Below the pieces are notes generated by a model. The model was not told the DNA's origin and did not search any database. It saw only the letters and a program-made list of their open reading frames with translations. From NCBI GenBank assembly GCA_965246765.1, contig CBDFFJ010000004.1, forward strand, positions 1 through 64,000: a DNA stretch of 64,000 nt. The letters are read 5' to 3'. Positions 52,750 to 60,666 of the stretch are shown here, in pieces. A program made the translations under genes and the position numbers. Origin of the DNA: UBA1952 sp965246765. GTDB lineage: Bacteria > Bacteroidota > Bacteroidia > Chitinophagales > Chitinophagaceae. The number at the start of each line of letters is the position of its first letter. Within the stretch, counting starts at the first letter, position 1.

Positions 52750-54087
52750 ATGGCAAATACGGTACTGATTGTTGACGACGAAGAAAAACTCCGCAAGCTC
52801 CTCGGCAGAATCATTTCGCTGGAAGGATACAAGGTGCTGGAGGCCGGAAGCCTGAGCACTGCAAGAAGCATTCTGGCAAAAGAATCCCCCGACCTCATGC
52901 TCTGCGACGTAAAGCTCCCTGACGGTAATGGTGTTGACTTCACGAAAGAAATCAAGGACAGATACCCGCATCTGGAAATCGTCCTGCTCACCGCCTACGG
53001 AAATATCCCGGATGGTGTGCGGGCTACGCGTAATGGTGCATTTGACTACATCGTAAAGGGCGACGACAACGATAAAATCATCCCGCTGCTCAGTCAGGCC
53101 GCGCAGAAGATTGCGGCAGAGCCGAGGGTAAAGACGCTGCCCGCGCAAACCGCCGGGCGGCGTAGCTTTAGCGACATTCTCGGAGAAAGCAAGCAGACAA
53201 AAGCTGCCATCGCACTTGCGCAAAAAGTCGCGCCTTTAGACACTGCGGTATTACTCACCGGCGAGACGGGAACGGGCAAGGAAGTCTTTGCTCAGACCAT
53301 CCATTACAACAGCGCGCGGGCTGCAAAGCCTTTCGTTGCCATCAATTGCAGTGCCTTCGGCAAAGAGCTTTTGGAAAGCGAATTGTTCGGGCACAAAGCG
53401 GGTGCATTTACAGGAGCAATCAAAGACAAGAAAGGCCTGCTGGACGAAGCAGAAGGTGGCACACTCTTCTTAGACGAAATCGGTGACATGCCGCCAGAGC
53501 TGCAGCCAAAGCTGCTACGCGTTCTGGAAGACGGCAGCTTTTATCTGGTTGGCGATACAAAGCAGCGTCAGGCTTCCGTCCGCGTCATTGCTGCCACCAA
53601 TAGGCCCCTGGAGGCAGAGACAGCTAGCGGCAGATTTCGGGCCGACCTTTATTACCGACTGGCGATATTCGCGATAGAGTTGCCGCCGCTGCGGGAGCGG
53701 GTCAAAGACATTCCATTGCTAGCCGATTACTTTCTCAACCATTTTGCGGAGAAGATGGGCAAGCGCATAAAAGGCATTTCGGCAAAAGCGGTTTCGTGTA
53801 TGCAGCATCATGCGTGGAAGGGCAATATCCGCGAGCTAAAGAATGCGCTGGAGCGGGCCGTGATTCTGGAAGACGGCGATATGCTTACACTGGAAAGCCT
53901 GCCGATGGAAATACAGAATTGCGCGGAGGCTACAGCGCCCGTATTTCATCTGGCTACGGCAGAGAAAGAGCACATCCGAAAAGTGCTTGCTGCGACGGGT
54001 GGTAATAAGGCGGAGGCTGCGCGGTTGCTGGCCATCGGGATTGCTACGTTGTACAGGAAGGTGGAGGAGTATGGGTTTAATAGCTAA
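52750..54087 (+). CDS. sigma-54-dependent two-component response regulator (NtrC class)
   Basis: A 445-aa regulator: receiver domain (1-120) with DDEE and phospho-acceptor Asp53 in LMLCDVKLPDG; AAA+ domain with Walker A GETGTGKE, the sigma-54 contact loop GAFTGA, and LFLDEIGDMP; C-terminal Fis-type helix-turn-helix (NKAEAARLLAIGIATLYRKVEEYG). It activates sigma-54 RNA polymerase from distant sites. It stands ahead of the kdp genes, where E. coli uses the OmpR-type KdpE, and a sensor gene appears to begin at 63918. Start at MANTVLIVDDEE. Confidence 0.94.
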   Translation: MANTVLIVDDEEKLRKLLGRIISLEGYKVLEAGSLSTARSILAKESPDLMLCDVKLPDGNGVDFTKEIKDRYPHLEIVLLTAYGNIPDGVRATRNGAFDYIVKGDDNDKIIPLLSQAAQKIAAEPRVKTLPAQTAGRRSFSDILGESKQTKAAIALAQKVAPLDTAVLLTGETGTGKEVFAQTIHYNSARAAKPFVAINCSAFGKELLESELFGHKAGAFTGAIKDKKGLLDEAEGGTLFLDEIGDMPPELQPKLLRVLEDGSFYLVGDTKQRQASVRVIAATNRPLEAETASGRFRADLYYRLAIFAIELPPLRERVKDIPLLADYFLNHFAEKMGKRIKGISAKAVSCMQHHAWKGNIRELKNALERAVILEDGDMLTLESLPMEIQNCAEATAPVFHLATAEKEHIRKVLAATGGNKAEAARLLAIGIATLYRKVEEYGFNS

Positions 54088-55082
54088 TGTCTGCTATATC
54101 CTATACGCTTGTCCAAAAGCGCGAGATATTTCATCCCGCTTTGGTCAATTACTTTTTCAGGACGTTCAATTTGTAATGCTGAATTAATTGCTACAGCCAA
54201 TCCTGCTATTGCACCCATTACTGCCCAGCCGCCAGCTGCTGTACCTACAGATACGCCTGCGGAAATTACCCCGCAAGACCCCCATATCAAGTCCTTAATT
54301 TTATTTTCTTTCATTCGCTCCGATACTTCTTCTTTATGCTGACGTAACCTCTCAACACGGTTATTATAAAGGTCGCTTCCTTCAACCAAGTTATCGTCAA
54401 ATATAATGTTCTGAATCTCAGTTCTAAATTCTGCTAACAGTTCAGGATAAGTGAATTTGAAATCAAACAGCTTGCTAAGGTTAACTTCTCTTGGAAATGG
54501 TATTAGCTGCTCCAGCACTTTTGCTGTCTTTTGATAATGTTCGGATGCTTGTTTGGAAAACGCACGGGTTGGCAGAGTATCTGTGGTGGGCATTCTATCT
54601 AACTTTTCCGAAAGAATAGTCGCCAAATACTCCATTAGGTAACTTGCTGTAGCTTTTTCAACATCGTACCAGTTACCATCTCCTCTTTTTGCCAGCCCAA
54701 TTTGTGTGAGTGAGTAATAAACGCTGTCAGCAAATTTCTGCGAATGAATTCGGCTGCCGACAAACTTGTCTTTGTGGATTCTTCCCCATTCACCCTCGCG
54801 AAATGCTCTTCGTTTAAGATGTAGTGGAAAATCGTCGCTTTGCACAAACCGAAGGAACGGTTCACCAATTTCCCACGGATTTTCCAATGCTTGTATAGGG
54901 TCTATAGGAACTACAAAACCTTCCCGAACAAGCTCCCACATGAACGGTTCGTAGTGGCCTTGTGGCTCATAGATAAATTCCTGTGGAACGATAGATGCGA
55001 TAGTGTCATAATAAAACAGAGCCCTGTAAGTCCATTCGGTTCTTGGTATATCAATGTATGGGTAGTAAAGGATGCCGTTCAT
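54084..55082 (-). CDS. uncharacterised protein, possibly DUF6236 family (332 aa)
   Basis: Opens MNGILYYPYIDIPRTEW...LFYYDTIASIVPQEF, which resembles the DUF6236 family of unknown function, and ends with two hydrophobic Gly/Ala-rich segments (SCGVISAGVSVGTAAGGWAVMGAIAGLAVAI) that could insert in a membrane. It is AT-rich compared with its neighbours, antisense, and its stop overlaps that of the response regulator, so it looks like a late insertion into the kdp locus. No partner gene. Confidence 0.65.
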   Translation of the reverse strand: MNGILYYPYIDIPRTEWTYRALFYYDTIASIVPQEFIYEPQGHYEPFMWELVREGFVVPIDPIQALENPWEIGEPFLRFVQSDDFPLHLKRRAFREGEWGRIHKDKFVGSRIHSQKFADSVYYSLTQIGLAKRGDGNWYDVEKATASYLMEYLATILSEKLDRMPTTDTLPTRAFSKQASEHYQKTAKVLEQLIPFPREVNLSKLFDFKFTYPELLAEFRTEIQNIIFDDNLVEGSDLYNNRVERLRQHKEEVSERMKENKIKDLIWGSCGVISAGVSVGTAAGGWAVMGAIAGLAVAINSALQIERPEKVIDQSGMKYLALLDKRIGYSRH

Positions 55083-55119
55083 ATAAAAGCAAATTCTTGA
55101 AACGCGGCTAAGCTACTTA

Positions 55120-55157
55120 TTATCATTTTGATAAACGAGCCTATCAAAATGATAGGC
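55120..55157. promoter_or_regulatory. tandem palindromes, candidate enhancer sites for the sigma-54 regulator
   Basis: Two dyads share the core TATCA-N3-TGATA: one at 55120-55134 (arms TTATCA/TGATAA), one at 55139-55157 (8-bp arms). Their centres, 55127 and 55148, are 21 bp or two helical turns apart, and lie about 110-130 bp upstream of the predicted sigma-54 transcription start, like NtrC sites at glnA. Confidence 0.55.
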
Positions 55158-55163
55158 TTTTTT
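55139..55163 (+). terminator. hairpin followed by T6
   Basis: The second dyad (8-bp stem, 3-nt loop) is followed on the plus strand by six T, so it also reads as a Rho-independent terminator. It would insulate the kdp promoter from upstream transcription. The arm at 55121-55133 can pair with 55142-55154 instead, giving an alternative fold. Confidence 0.5.
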
Positions 55164-55231
55164 GTGTGCCACCAAAGGCCACAATCCCGCAAACCCAATA
55201 GGGTCAAGTCTTTACACAATCCCCACCCACA

Positions 55232-55249
55232 TCGGCAGCCAATTTGCTC
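55232..55249 (+). promoter_or_regulatory. sigma-54 (-24/-12) promoter of the kdp operon
   Basis: CGGCA at -24 and TTGCT at -12 with GG (55234-55235) and GC (55246-55247) exactly 10 nt apart, as required for sigma-54. Differs from the TGGCA-N-TTGCW consensus mainly at the first T. Predicted transcription start near 55258, 15 nt before the first gene of the operon. Confidence 0.65.
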
Positions 55250-55272
55250 CCCCACGGGCGAATAGATTACCG

Positions 55273-55632
55273 ATGTACAGCCAGACGGAATGTTTAGAAG
55301 AAATAGCGCGCAGCATTCCCGCGCTGAGTGAGGCTTTGCATAAGCCCGATTGTGAGAAAAGCATTTACAAGCAGGTAATTGTGCTTTCGCAATACACAGC
55401 CGAAAAGCTGTACAAGGAAGAAATAGCTGAGGTGGAGCAAAGCTTCTACCTCGCAGACAATCTGTATCAAAACGGAAACAACATGGTGCGGAGCGCCATT
55501 GAAAATGTGTTTGTGTACGCACTCACTTCTGTATTAGGACAGGCAAAGGCCAGACGCAGGCATATAATAAGCCTCATCCCCATCACGCTCTTCACGCTTT
55601 ATATGAAACAGGTATTGCACCGAGGTTGCTAA
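55273..55632 (+). CDS. small soluble protein heading the kdp operon (DUF7674-like)
   Basis: A 119-aa helical protein, MYSQTECLEEIARSIPALSEALHKP..., with a middle EVEQSFYLADNLYQNGN and C-terminal RRHIISLIPITLFTLYMKQV. The pattern looks like the DUF7674 family, of unknown function. It is the first gene downstream of the sigma-54 promoter, 24 nt before the 28-aa peptide, so likely serves the K+ system. The ATG at 55273 is chosen because an upstream start would lie before the promoter. Confidence 0.7.
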   Translation: MYSQTECLEEIARSIPALSEALHKPDCEKSIYKQVIVLSQYTAEKLYKEEIAEVEQSFYLADNLYQNGNNMVRSAIENVFVYALTSVLGQAKARRRHIISLIPITLFTLYMKQVLHRGC

Positions 55633-55656
55633 ACATCACCACTCAAACCATTCTAC

Positions 55657-55743
55657 ATGCTACTTACCCTGTCCCTTTTAGCTCTTACCGCCCTCGGCTT
55701 CGGGCTCATCTACGCATCCATCAACTGGTTTGAGAAAATCTAA
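55657..55743 (+). CDS. 28-aa single-span membrane peptide upstream of kdpF
   Basis: MLLTLSLLALTALGFGLIY followed by ASINWFEKI: one hydrophobic helix with a short amphipathic tail, closely resembling KdpF in size and layout but distinct in sequence. It starts 24 nt after the DUF7674-like gene and ends 6 nt before kdpF. I read it as a second small Kdp-associated subunit. Confidence 0.65.
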   Translation: MLLTLSLLALTALGFGLIYASINWFEKI

Positions 55744-55749
55744 CACGCT

Positions 55750-55827
55750 ATGCTTCTACTCTTCATCGTCGCGCTGCTCGTGTTCGCCTACATGGCTTAC
55801 GTGCTCATCAAACCCGAAAATTTCTAA
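55750..55827 (+). CDS. kdpF: potassium-transporting ATPase subunit F
   Basis: A 25-aa peptide, MLLLFIVALLVFAYMAYVLI ending KPENF. The single helix and the C-terminal KPE(K/N)F are the KdpF signature. KdpF stabilises the KdpABC complex and sits next to KdpA. It ends 11 nt before kdpA, as in other kdpFABC operons. Confidence 0.9.
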   Translation: MLLLFIVALLVFAYMAYVLIKPENF

Positions 55828-55838
55828 GCTGCATCCCT

Positions 55839-57575
55839 ATGAATAACCAACTACTCGGCGTCGTCCTGATGTATGGGCTTACCCTCGCCCTCGCCATCCC
55901 GTTTGGGAAGTATATGGCGAAGGTGTTTGCTGGCGAGCGCACCTGGACGGATGCCGTATTCAATCCGGTAGAGCGCCTATTCTTCCGCGTCTCGCGCATA
56001 GACCCTGCTCGGGAGATGAGCTGGAAGCAGAACCTGAAAGCCATGCTGGCGCTGAATATCGTCTGGTTCGTGTGGGTAATGTTCTGCCTCATGAATCAAG
56101 GCTGGCTGCCGCTCAATCCCGACCATAATCCTTCGCAGTCGCCCGACCTCGCTTTCAACACCGCCATCTCCTTTCTGGTAAACTGCAACCTGCAGCACTA
56201 CAGCGGCGAGACAGGCGTAAGCTATTTCACACAAACTTTCGCGCTGCAATTCCTGCACTTCGTGAGCGCTGCTACCGGCATTGCTGCCGCAGTGCTGGTA
56301 TTCAATTCATTCAAGGAACGCAGCAGCGAAACGCTCGGCAACTTCTATACCTACTTCGTAAAAAGCTGCACGCGCATCCTGCTGCCGCTTTGCATAGTGC
56401 TGGCCGTCGTTCAGCTCCTCAACGGCACTCCGATGACCTTTGAAGGCAAGGACAGAATCATCACGCTGCAAGGCGATACGCAGTATGTAAGTCGCGGGCC
56501 GGTGGCCAGCATGATTCCCATTAAGCACGTCGGCACGAACGGCGGCGGCTTCTTCGGGGCGAACTCCGCCCACCCTTTAGAAAACCCGAATTATACCACC
56601 AATGTCGCGCAGATGATTGCGCAGGTGCTTATACCCATCGCGCTCATTTTCGCCCTCGGTTTTTACCTGAAGCGCCGCAGGCTTTCATGGATGATTTATG
56701 GTGTGATGACCATTGGATTTATCATGCTGCTCATCCCGACGCTAAGCTCCGAGATGGCGGGCAACCCGCTTATTTCAAAGATGGGCATCGCGCAGCACGC
56801 CGGTAACATGGAAGGAAAGGAAGTGCGCTTCGGCACGCCTGCATCGGCTTATTGGTCTATCGCTACCACAGTTATCTCTACCGGTTCCGTCAACGCCATG
56901 CACGACTCTTTCATGCCGCTGAGCGGGATGAATATGATGCTGGGCATGATGGTCAACTGCTTCTACGGCGGATGCGGCGTTGGCTTTCTCAACTTCTACA
57001 TCTTTATCATCCTCGCGGTATTCATAAGCGGACTGATGGTAGGGCGCACCCCTGAGTTTATGGGCAAGAAGGTGGAAGCGAAAGAAATGAAGATTGCGAT
57101 GATTATCGCGCTCTTGCACCCATTTCTGATACTCACCGGAACAGCCATCGCATCCTACCTCGCTGCGCACGATGCGAACATGGGCTGGTGGGCCGTTGAT
57201 GCTGCGGGCAAAAGCATTCACGCAACAGGCTTCCTCAACAATCCATCTTATCACGGCTTCAGTGAGATGCTCTACGAATACACGAGCAGCTCCGCCAATA
57301 ACGGCAGCGGCTTTGAAGGTCTCGGCGACAACAATCTATTCTGGAATATCACAACCGGCATTGTGCTGCTGCTTTCCCGCTTCCTGCCCATTATAGGGCC
57401 GGTGGCTATCGCAGGCTTGCTGGCGCAAAAGAAATACATCCCCGAAAGCGCGGGCACGCTGAAGACAGACACCGCAACTTTTGGACTGGTCGTGTTCGCA
57501 GTAATTGCAATCATCGCTGCACTCGCATTCTTTCCCGCCCTTGCGCTCGGCCCCATTGCCGAGGGTTTGCAATAG
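55839..57575 (+). CDS. kdpA: potassium-transporting ATPase subunit A
   Basis: A 578-aa membrane protein with ten helices, the K+-selective channel-like part of the Kdp pump. Selectivity-filter loops are visible, including NCNLQHYSGETG and TNGGGFFGANSAHPLENP, and the FYGGCGVGFLNF loop. Length and order match the family. It draws K+ from the periplasm and passes it to KdpB. Confidence 0.97.
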   Translation: MNNQLLGVVLMYGLTLALAIPFGKYMAKVFAGERTWTDAVFNPVERLFFRVSRIDPAREMSWKQNLKAMLALNIVWFVWVMFCLMNQGWLPLNPDHNPSQSPDLAFNTAISFLVNCNLQHYSGETGVSYFTQTFALQFLHFVSAATGIAAAVLVFNSFKERSSETLGNFYTYFVKSCTRILLPLCIVLAVVQLLNGTPMTFEGKDRIITLQGDTQYVSRGPVASMIPIKHVGTNGGGFFGANSAHPLENPNYTTNVAQMIAQVLIPIALIFALGFYLKRRRLSWMIYGVMTIGFIMLLIPTLSSEMAGNPLISKMGIAQHAGNMEGKEVRFGTPASAYWSIATTVISTGSVNAMHDSFMPLSGMNMMLGMMVNCFYGGCGVGFLNFYIFIILAVFISGLMVGRTPEFMGKKVEAKEMKIAMIIALLHPFLILTGTAIASYLAAHDANMGWWAVDAAGKSIHATGFLNNPSYHGFSEMLYEYTSSSANNGSGFEGLGDNNLFWNITTGIVLLLSRFLPIIGPVAIAGLLAQKKYIPESAGTLKTDTATFGLVVFAVIAIIAALAFFPALALGPIAEGLQ

Positions 57576-57586
57576 ACTGAAATAAC

Positions 57587-57614
57587 GTAGGAACGCGCCG
57601 CGGCGCGTTCCTAC
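57587..57614. repeat. 28-bp perfect palindrome between kdpA and kdpB
   Basis: Each half reads gtaggaacgcgccg; the whole is self-complementary without a loop. No T-tract, so it is not an ordinary terminator. Possibly an mRNA-stabilising or processing hairpin, or a REP-like repeat. Confidence 0.8.
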
Positions 57615-57634
57615 AACCAAAAACATCCTGACCA

Positions 57635-59731
57635 ATGGCAACAAAGAATAAACGCAGCATGTTTGAGCCGGCCCTCGTACGCGAGGCGCTGAAAGGCTCT
57701 GTCATCAAGCTCAATCCCAAAATTCAGTTCCGCAATCCAGTGATGTTTTGCGTGGAAATCGGCATGTTCATCATGCTTGCGGTGTGCATCTGGACGCTCG
57801 TTGGTGGTGCGGGGCAAGGCTCCTTCGCTTACAACTTTACAATCTTCATCATCCTGCTGCTGACGCTGCTCTTCGCAAATTTTGCCGAAGGTCTTGCGGA
57901 GGCGCGCGGCAAGGCACAAGCTGCGTCGCTGCGTAAAACGAGGGAAGAAACACCGGCCAAGAAAATCGCTGCGCTGGGACAAATCTTTGTCAATGAGATT
58001 CAGATAGTCCCTTCATCATCGCTGAAAAAAGACGACCTGTTTTTCTGCGAGATGGGCGACATCATCCCAACAGACGGCGAGATTGTACAAGGAATAGCCA
58101 CCATTGACGAAAGCGCCATCACCGGCGAAAGCGCCCCTGTAATCCGCGAGGCGGGCGGCGATAAATCTTCCGTAACAGGCGGCACGCGCGTGCTAAGCGA
58201 CCGCATACAAGTACGGGTAACGACTGAGCCGGGCGAGAGCTTTCTTGATAAAATGATTGCACTTGTGGAAGGCGCAAGCCGTCAGAAGACGCCGAATGAA
58301 ATCGCGCTGAATATCCTGCTGGCGGGCTTCACGCTCGTGTTCATCATCGTCTGCATCACGTTGTATCCCTTCGCTACATACGCGAAGACGCCGATTCCCA
58401 TTTCTGCTTACATCTCGCTGTTTGTCTGCCTCATTCCTACAACAATCGGTGGACTGCTATCGGCCATCGGCATATCCGGTATGGATAGGGCGCTTGGCGC
58501 GAATGTGATTGCGAAAAGCGGGAAAGCGGTGGAGACGGCAGGCGACTTAGATGTGCTGCTGCTGGATAAAACCGGTACGATTACTATCGGCAATCGCAAG
58601 GCCACCAATTTCTATGCTGCGCCCGGTGTGGATTGGAAGGAGATGATAAACGCTGCCATGCTCAGCTCGCTGAGCGATGAAACGCCGGAAGGAAAATCAA
58701 TCGTAGAGCTGGCAAGAAAGACATTGCCTGAAGACGCGCAGGTTGACCGCGGACGCTATGTGAGCAATGGAGACCTGAATAGATACGAATCTCCGGCGGA
58801 CGTAGAGATAAAGTTTACCGCCGAAACCCGCAGTAGCGGCGTGACGCTGAAGAACGGCACTAAAATCCGCAAGGGCGCTTTTGATGCAATCAAAGCAATG
58901 GCGGATGAGGCGGGCAGCGGTATGCCGGTGGAAACGTCCGACCGCACAAAGCAAATTTCCGGCAATGGCGGTACTCCGCTTGTTGTACTGGAAGGCAGTA
59001 GGGTGCTCGGCGTAATAGAGCTTCAGGACATCATCAAGACCGGCATCACCGAGCGCTTTGAGCGCCTGCGCAAAATGGGCGTGAAGACAGTAATGGTAAC
59101 CGGCGACAATCCGCTCACCGCAAAATTCATCGCAGAAAAAGCAGGCGTTGACGATTTCATCGCCGAGGCAAAGCCGGAAGACAAGATGAACTACATCCGC
59201 AAGGAGCAGGCGTCTGGCAAACTCGTAGCCATGATGGGCGACGGCACCAACGATGCACCCGCCCTTGCGCAGGCGGACGTGGGTGTAGCGATGAATAGCG
59301 GAACCGCAGCAGCCAAAGAAGCTGGCAATATGGTGGACTTAGACAACGACCCGACGAAGCTGATTGAGATTGTAGAAATCGGCAAGCAGCTTCTCATGAC
59401 GCGCGGCACGCTTACCACCTTCTCTATTGCGAATGATGTGGCCAAGTATTTCGCCATTGTACCGGCGCTGTTTATCATCAGCATCCCTGCGCTAGGCAAG
59501 CTCAATCTGATGCACCTGCATTCGCCACAAAGCGCCATCCTTTCGGCAGTAATCTTCAATGCCATCATCATTCCAATGCTGATACCGCTTGCCCTGAAAG
59601 GCGTGGCTTACAAACCGCTCGGCGCAAGCGCGCTGCTGCGCAGGAACCTTCTCTACTTCGGTATTGGCGGCATTGTGCTGCCGTTTATCGGGATTAAACT
59701 CATTGACCTTCTGGTAGCCCTCTTTGTATAA
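57635..59731 (+). CDS. kdpB: potassium-transporting ATPase ATP-binding subunit B
   Basis: A 698-aa P-type ATPase that powers Kdp. It has the actuator loop AITGESAPV, phosphorylation motif LLLDKTGTITIGN (Asp of DKTGT), the nucleotide-binding domain, and hinge MMGDGTNDAPALAQADVGVAM. In E. coli the Ser of TGES is phosphorylated to switch the pump off at high K+; that Ser is present. It follows kdpA by 59 nt across a palindrome. Confidence 0.97.
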   Translation: MATKNKRSMFEPALVREALKGSVIKLNPKIQFRNPVMFCVEIGMFIMLAVCIWTLVGGAGQGSFAYNFTIFIILLLTLLFANFAEGLAEARGKAQAASLRKTREETPAKKIAALGQIFVNEIQIVPSSSLKKDDLFFCEMGDIIPTDGEIVQGIATIDESAITGESAPVIREAGGDKSSVTGGTRVLSDRIQVRVTTEPGESFLDKMIALVEGASRQKTPNEIALNILLAGFTLVFIIVCITLYPFATYAKTPIPISAYISLFVCLIPTTIGGLLSAIGISGMDRALGANVIAKSGKAVETAGDLDVLLLDKTGTITIGNRKATNFYAAPGVDWKEMINAAMLSSLSDETPEGKSIVELARKTLPEDAQVDRGRYVSNGDLNRYESPADVEIKFTAETRSSGVTLKNGTKIRKGAFDAIKAMADEAGSGMPVETSDRTKQISGNGGTPLVVLEGSRVLGVIELQDIIKTGITERFERLRKMGVKTVMVTGDNPLTAKFIAEKAGVDDFIAEAKPEDKMNYIRKEQASGKLVAMMGDGTNDAPALAQADVGVAMNSGTAAAKEAGNMVDLDNDPTKLIEIVEIGKQLLMTRGTLTTFSIANDVAKYFAIVPALFIISIPALGKLNLMHLHSPQSAILSAVIFNAIIIPMLIPLALKGVAYKPLGASALLRRNLLYFGIGGIVLPFIGIKLIDLLVALFV

Positions 59732-59751
59732 ATCAAGAAACTTAAAAAGAT

Positions 59752-60315
59752 ATGAAAAAGGAATGGCTCTCCGCCACACTGCTCACAATCCTTTGCCTCG
59801 TAATTCTCAACGGCGGCTTCACCGCCATTGTTTGGGGCATCGCTAAGCTAACGCCGCAGCATGGCCTTGCCGAGCGTGTTGCCAAAGGCGACGGCACTCA
59901 TTATTACGCCAATATCGCTCAAAAGTTCACGGACGATAAGTATTTCTGGCCGCGCCCATCGGCGGTTGATTATAATGCCGCAGGAAGCGGTGGCAGCAAT
60001 AAGGGGCCGTCAAATCCAGATTACCTGAAAACGGTTTTAGATAGGATTGATTCGTTTGCCGCGCACAATCCTGGCGTTGCAAAGAGCAGCATTCCCTCAG
60101 AGCTTGTTACGGCAAGCGGCAGCGGCTTAGACCCGAATATCAGCGTGGAAGCAGCTACGGCGCAGGTGCCGCGCATTGCAAAGAGCAGGGCTGTGGCGGA
60201 AGCAGCTGTGAAAGACCTAATCAGCAAATCAACAGAACGCGCCATAGCCGGTATTGGCCCGGAGAAGATAAATGTGCTGCGGCTCAACCTTCAGCTTGAC
60301 AGGTTAAATCATTAA
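59752..60315 (+). CDS. kdpC: potassium-transporting ATPase subunit C
   Basis: A 187-aa protein with one N-terminal membrane helix (LLTILCLVILNGGFTAIVWGIA) and a periplasmic domain containing the KdpC signature FWPRPSAVDYNAAGSGGSN and KGPSNPDYL, then GSGLDPNISVEAA. It completes the KdpFABC complex and may raise K+ affinity. Its stop overlaps the next start by one base. Confidence 0.96.
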   Translation: MKKEWLSATLLTILCLVILNGGFTAIVWGIAKLTPQHGLAERVAKGDGTHYYANIAQKFTDDKYFWPRPSAVDYNAAGSGGSNKGPSNPDYLKTVLDRIDSFAAHNPGVAKSSIPSELVTASGSGLDPNISVEAATAQVPRIAKSRAVAEAAVKDLISKSTERAIAGIGPEKINVLRLNLQLDRLNH

Positions 60316-60662
60316 TGCAGATGCTGAAAGCGCAAATGACTTATTCACTCCTGCTGTTTTTCCTGGCTGCGCTTCTGGAAGTGGCCGGCTGCTATCTGCT
60401 CTGGCAGACGGTAAAAGGCGAAAGACCGCTCTGGATGGGCATTTCAGGCGGGCTGATGCTGGTTGCTTACGGCTTGATTGCTACACAGCAGCCGGCTGGC
60501 TTTGGCAGGACATACGCCGCCTATGGCGGTGCGTTCGTGCTCCTTTCTATGCTTTGGGCCTGGCACGTTGACAAGGTAAAGCCCGACCTGTATGACGTAA
60601 TCGGCGGAGCTGTAATCATGCTCGGTGCCGGGATTGTATTCTTCACATCAAGACATACTTGA
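60315..60662 (+). CDS. UPF0060 (YnfA) family membrane protein
   Basis: A 115-aa protein with four membrane helices. The YnfA signature is clear: LLEVAGCYLLWQTVKGERP, YGLIATQQPAGFGRTYAAYGG and WAWHVDKVKPDLYDVIGGA. The family resembles small multidrug transporters, but its substrate is uncertain. The ATG overlaps the kdpC stop (TAATG), implying coupled translation and a link to K+ homeostasis. Confidence 0.92.
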   Translation: MQMLKAQMTYSLLLFFLAALLEVAGCYLLWQTVKGERPLWMGISGGLMLVAYGLIATQQPAGFGRTYAAYGGAFVLLSMLWAWHVDKVKPDLYDVIGGAVIMLGAGIVFFTSRHT

Positions 60663-60666
60663 ATCA

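Noticed and set aside
48320..55100. Second attachment site matching the tRNA-Leu 3' end
   Set aside because: Reading through this region I found no repeat of the T-arm or acceptor sequence, so the far end of the element remains unplaced.
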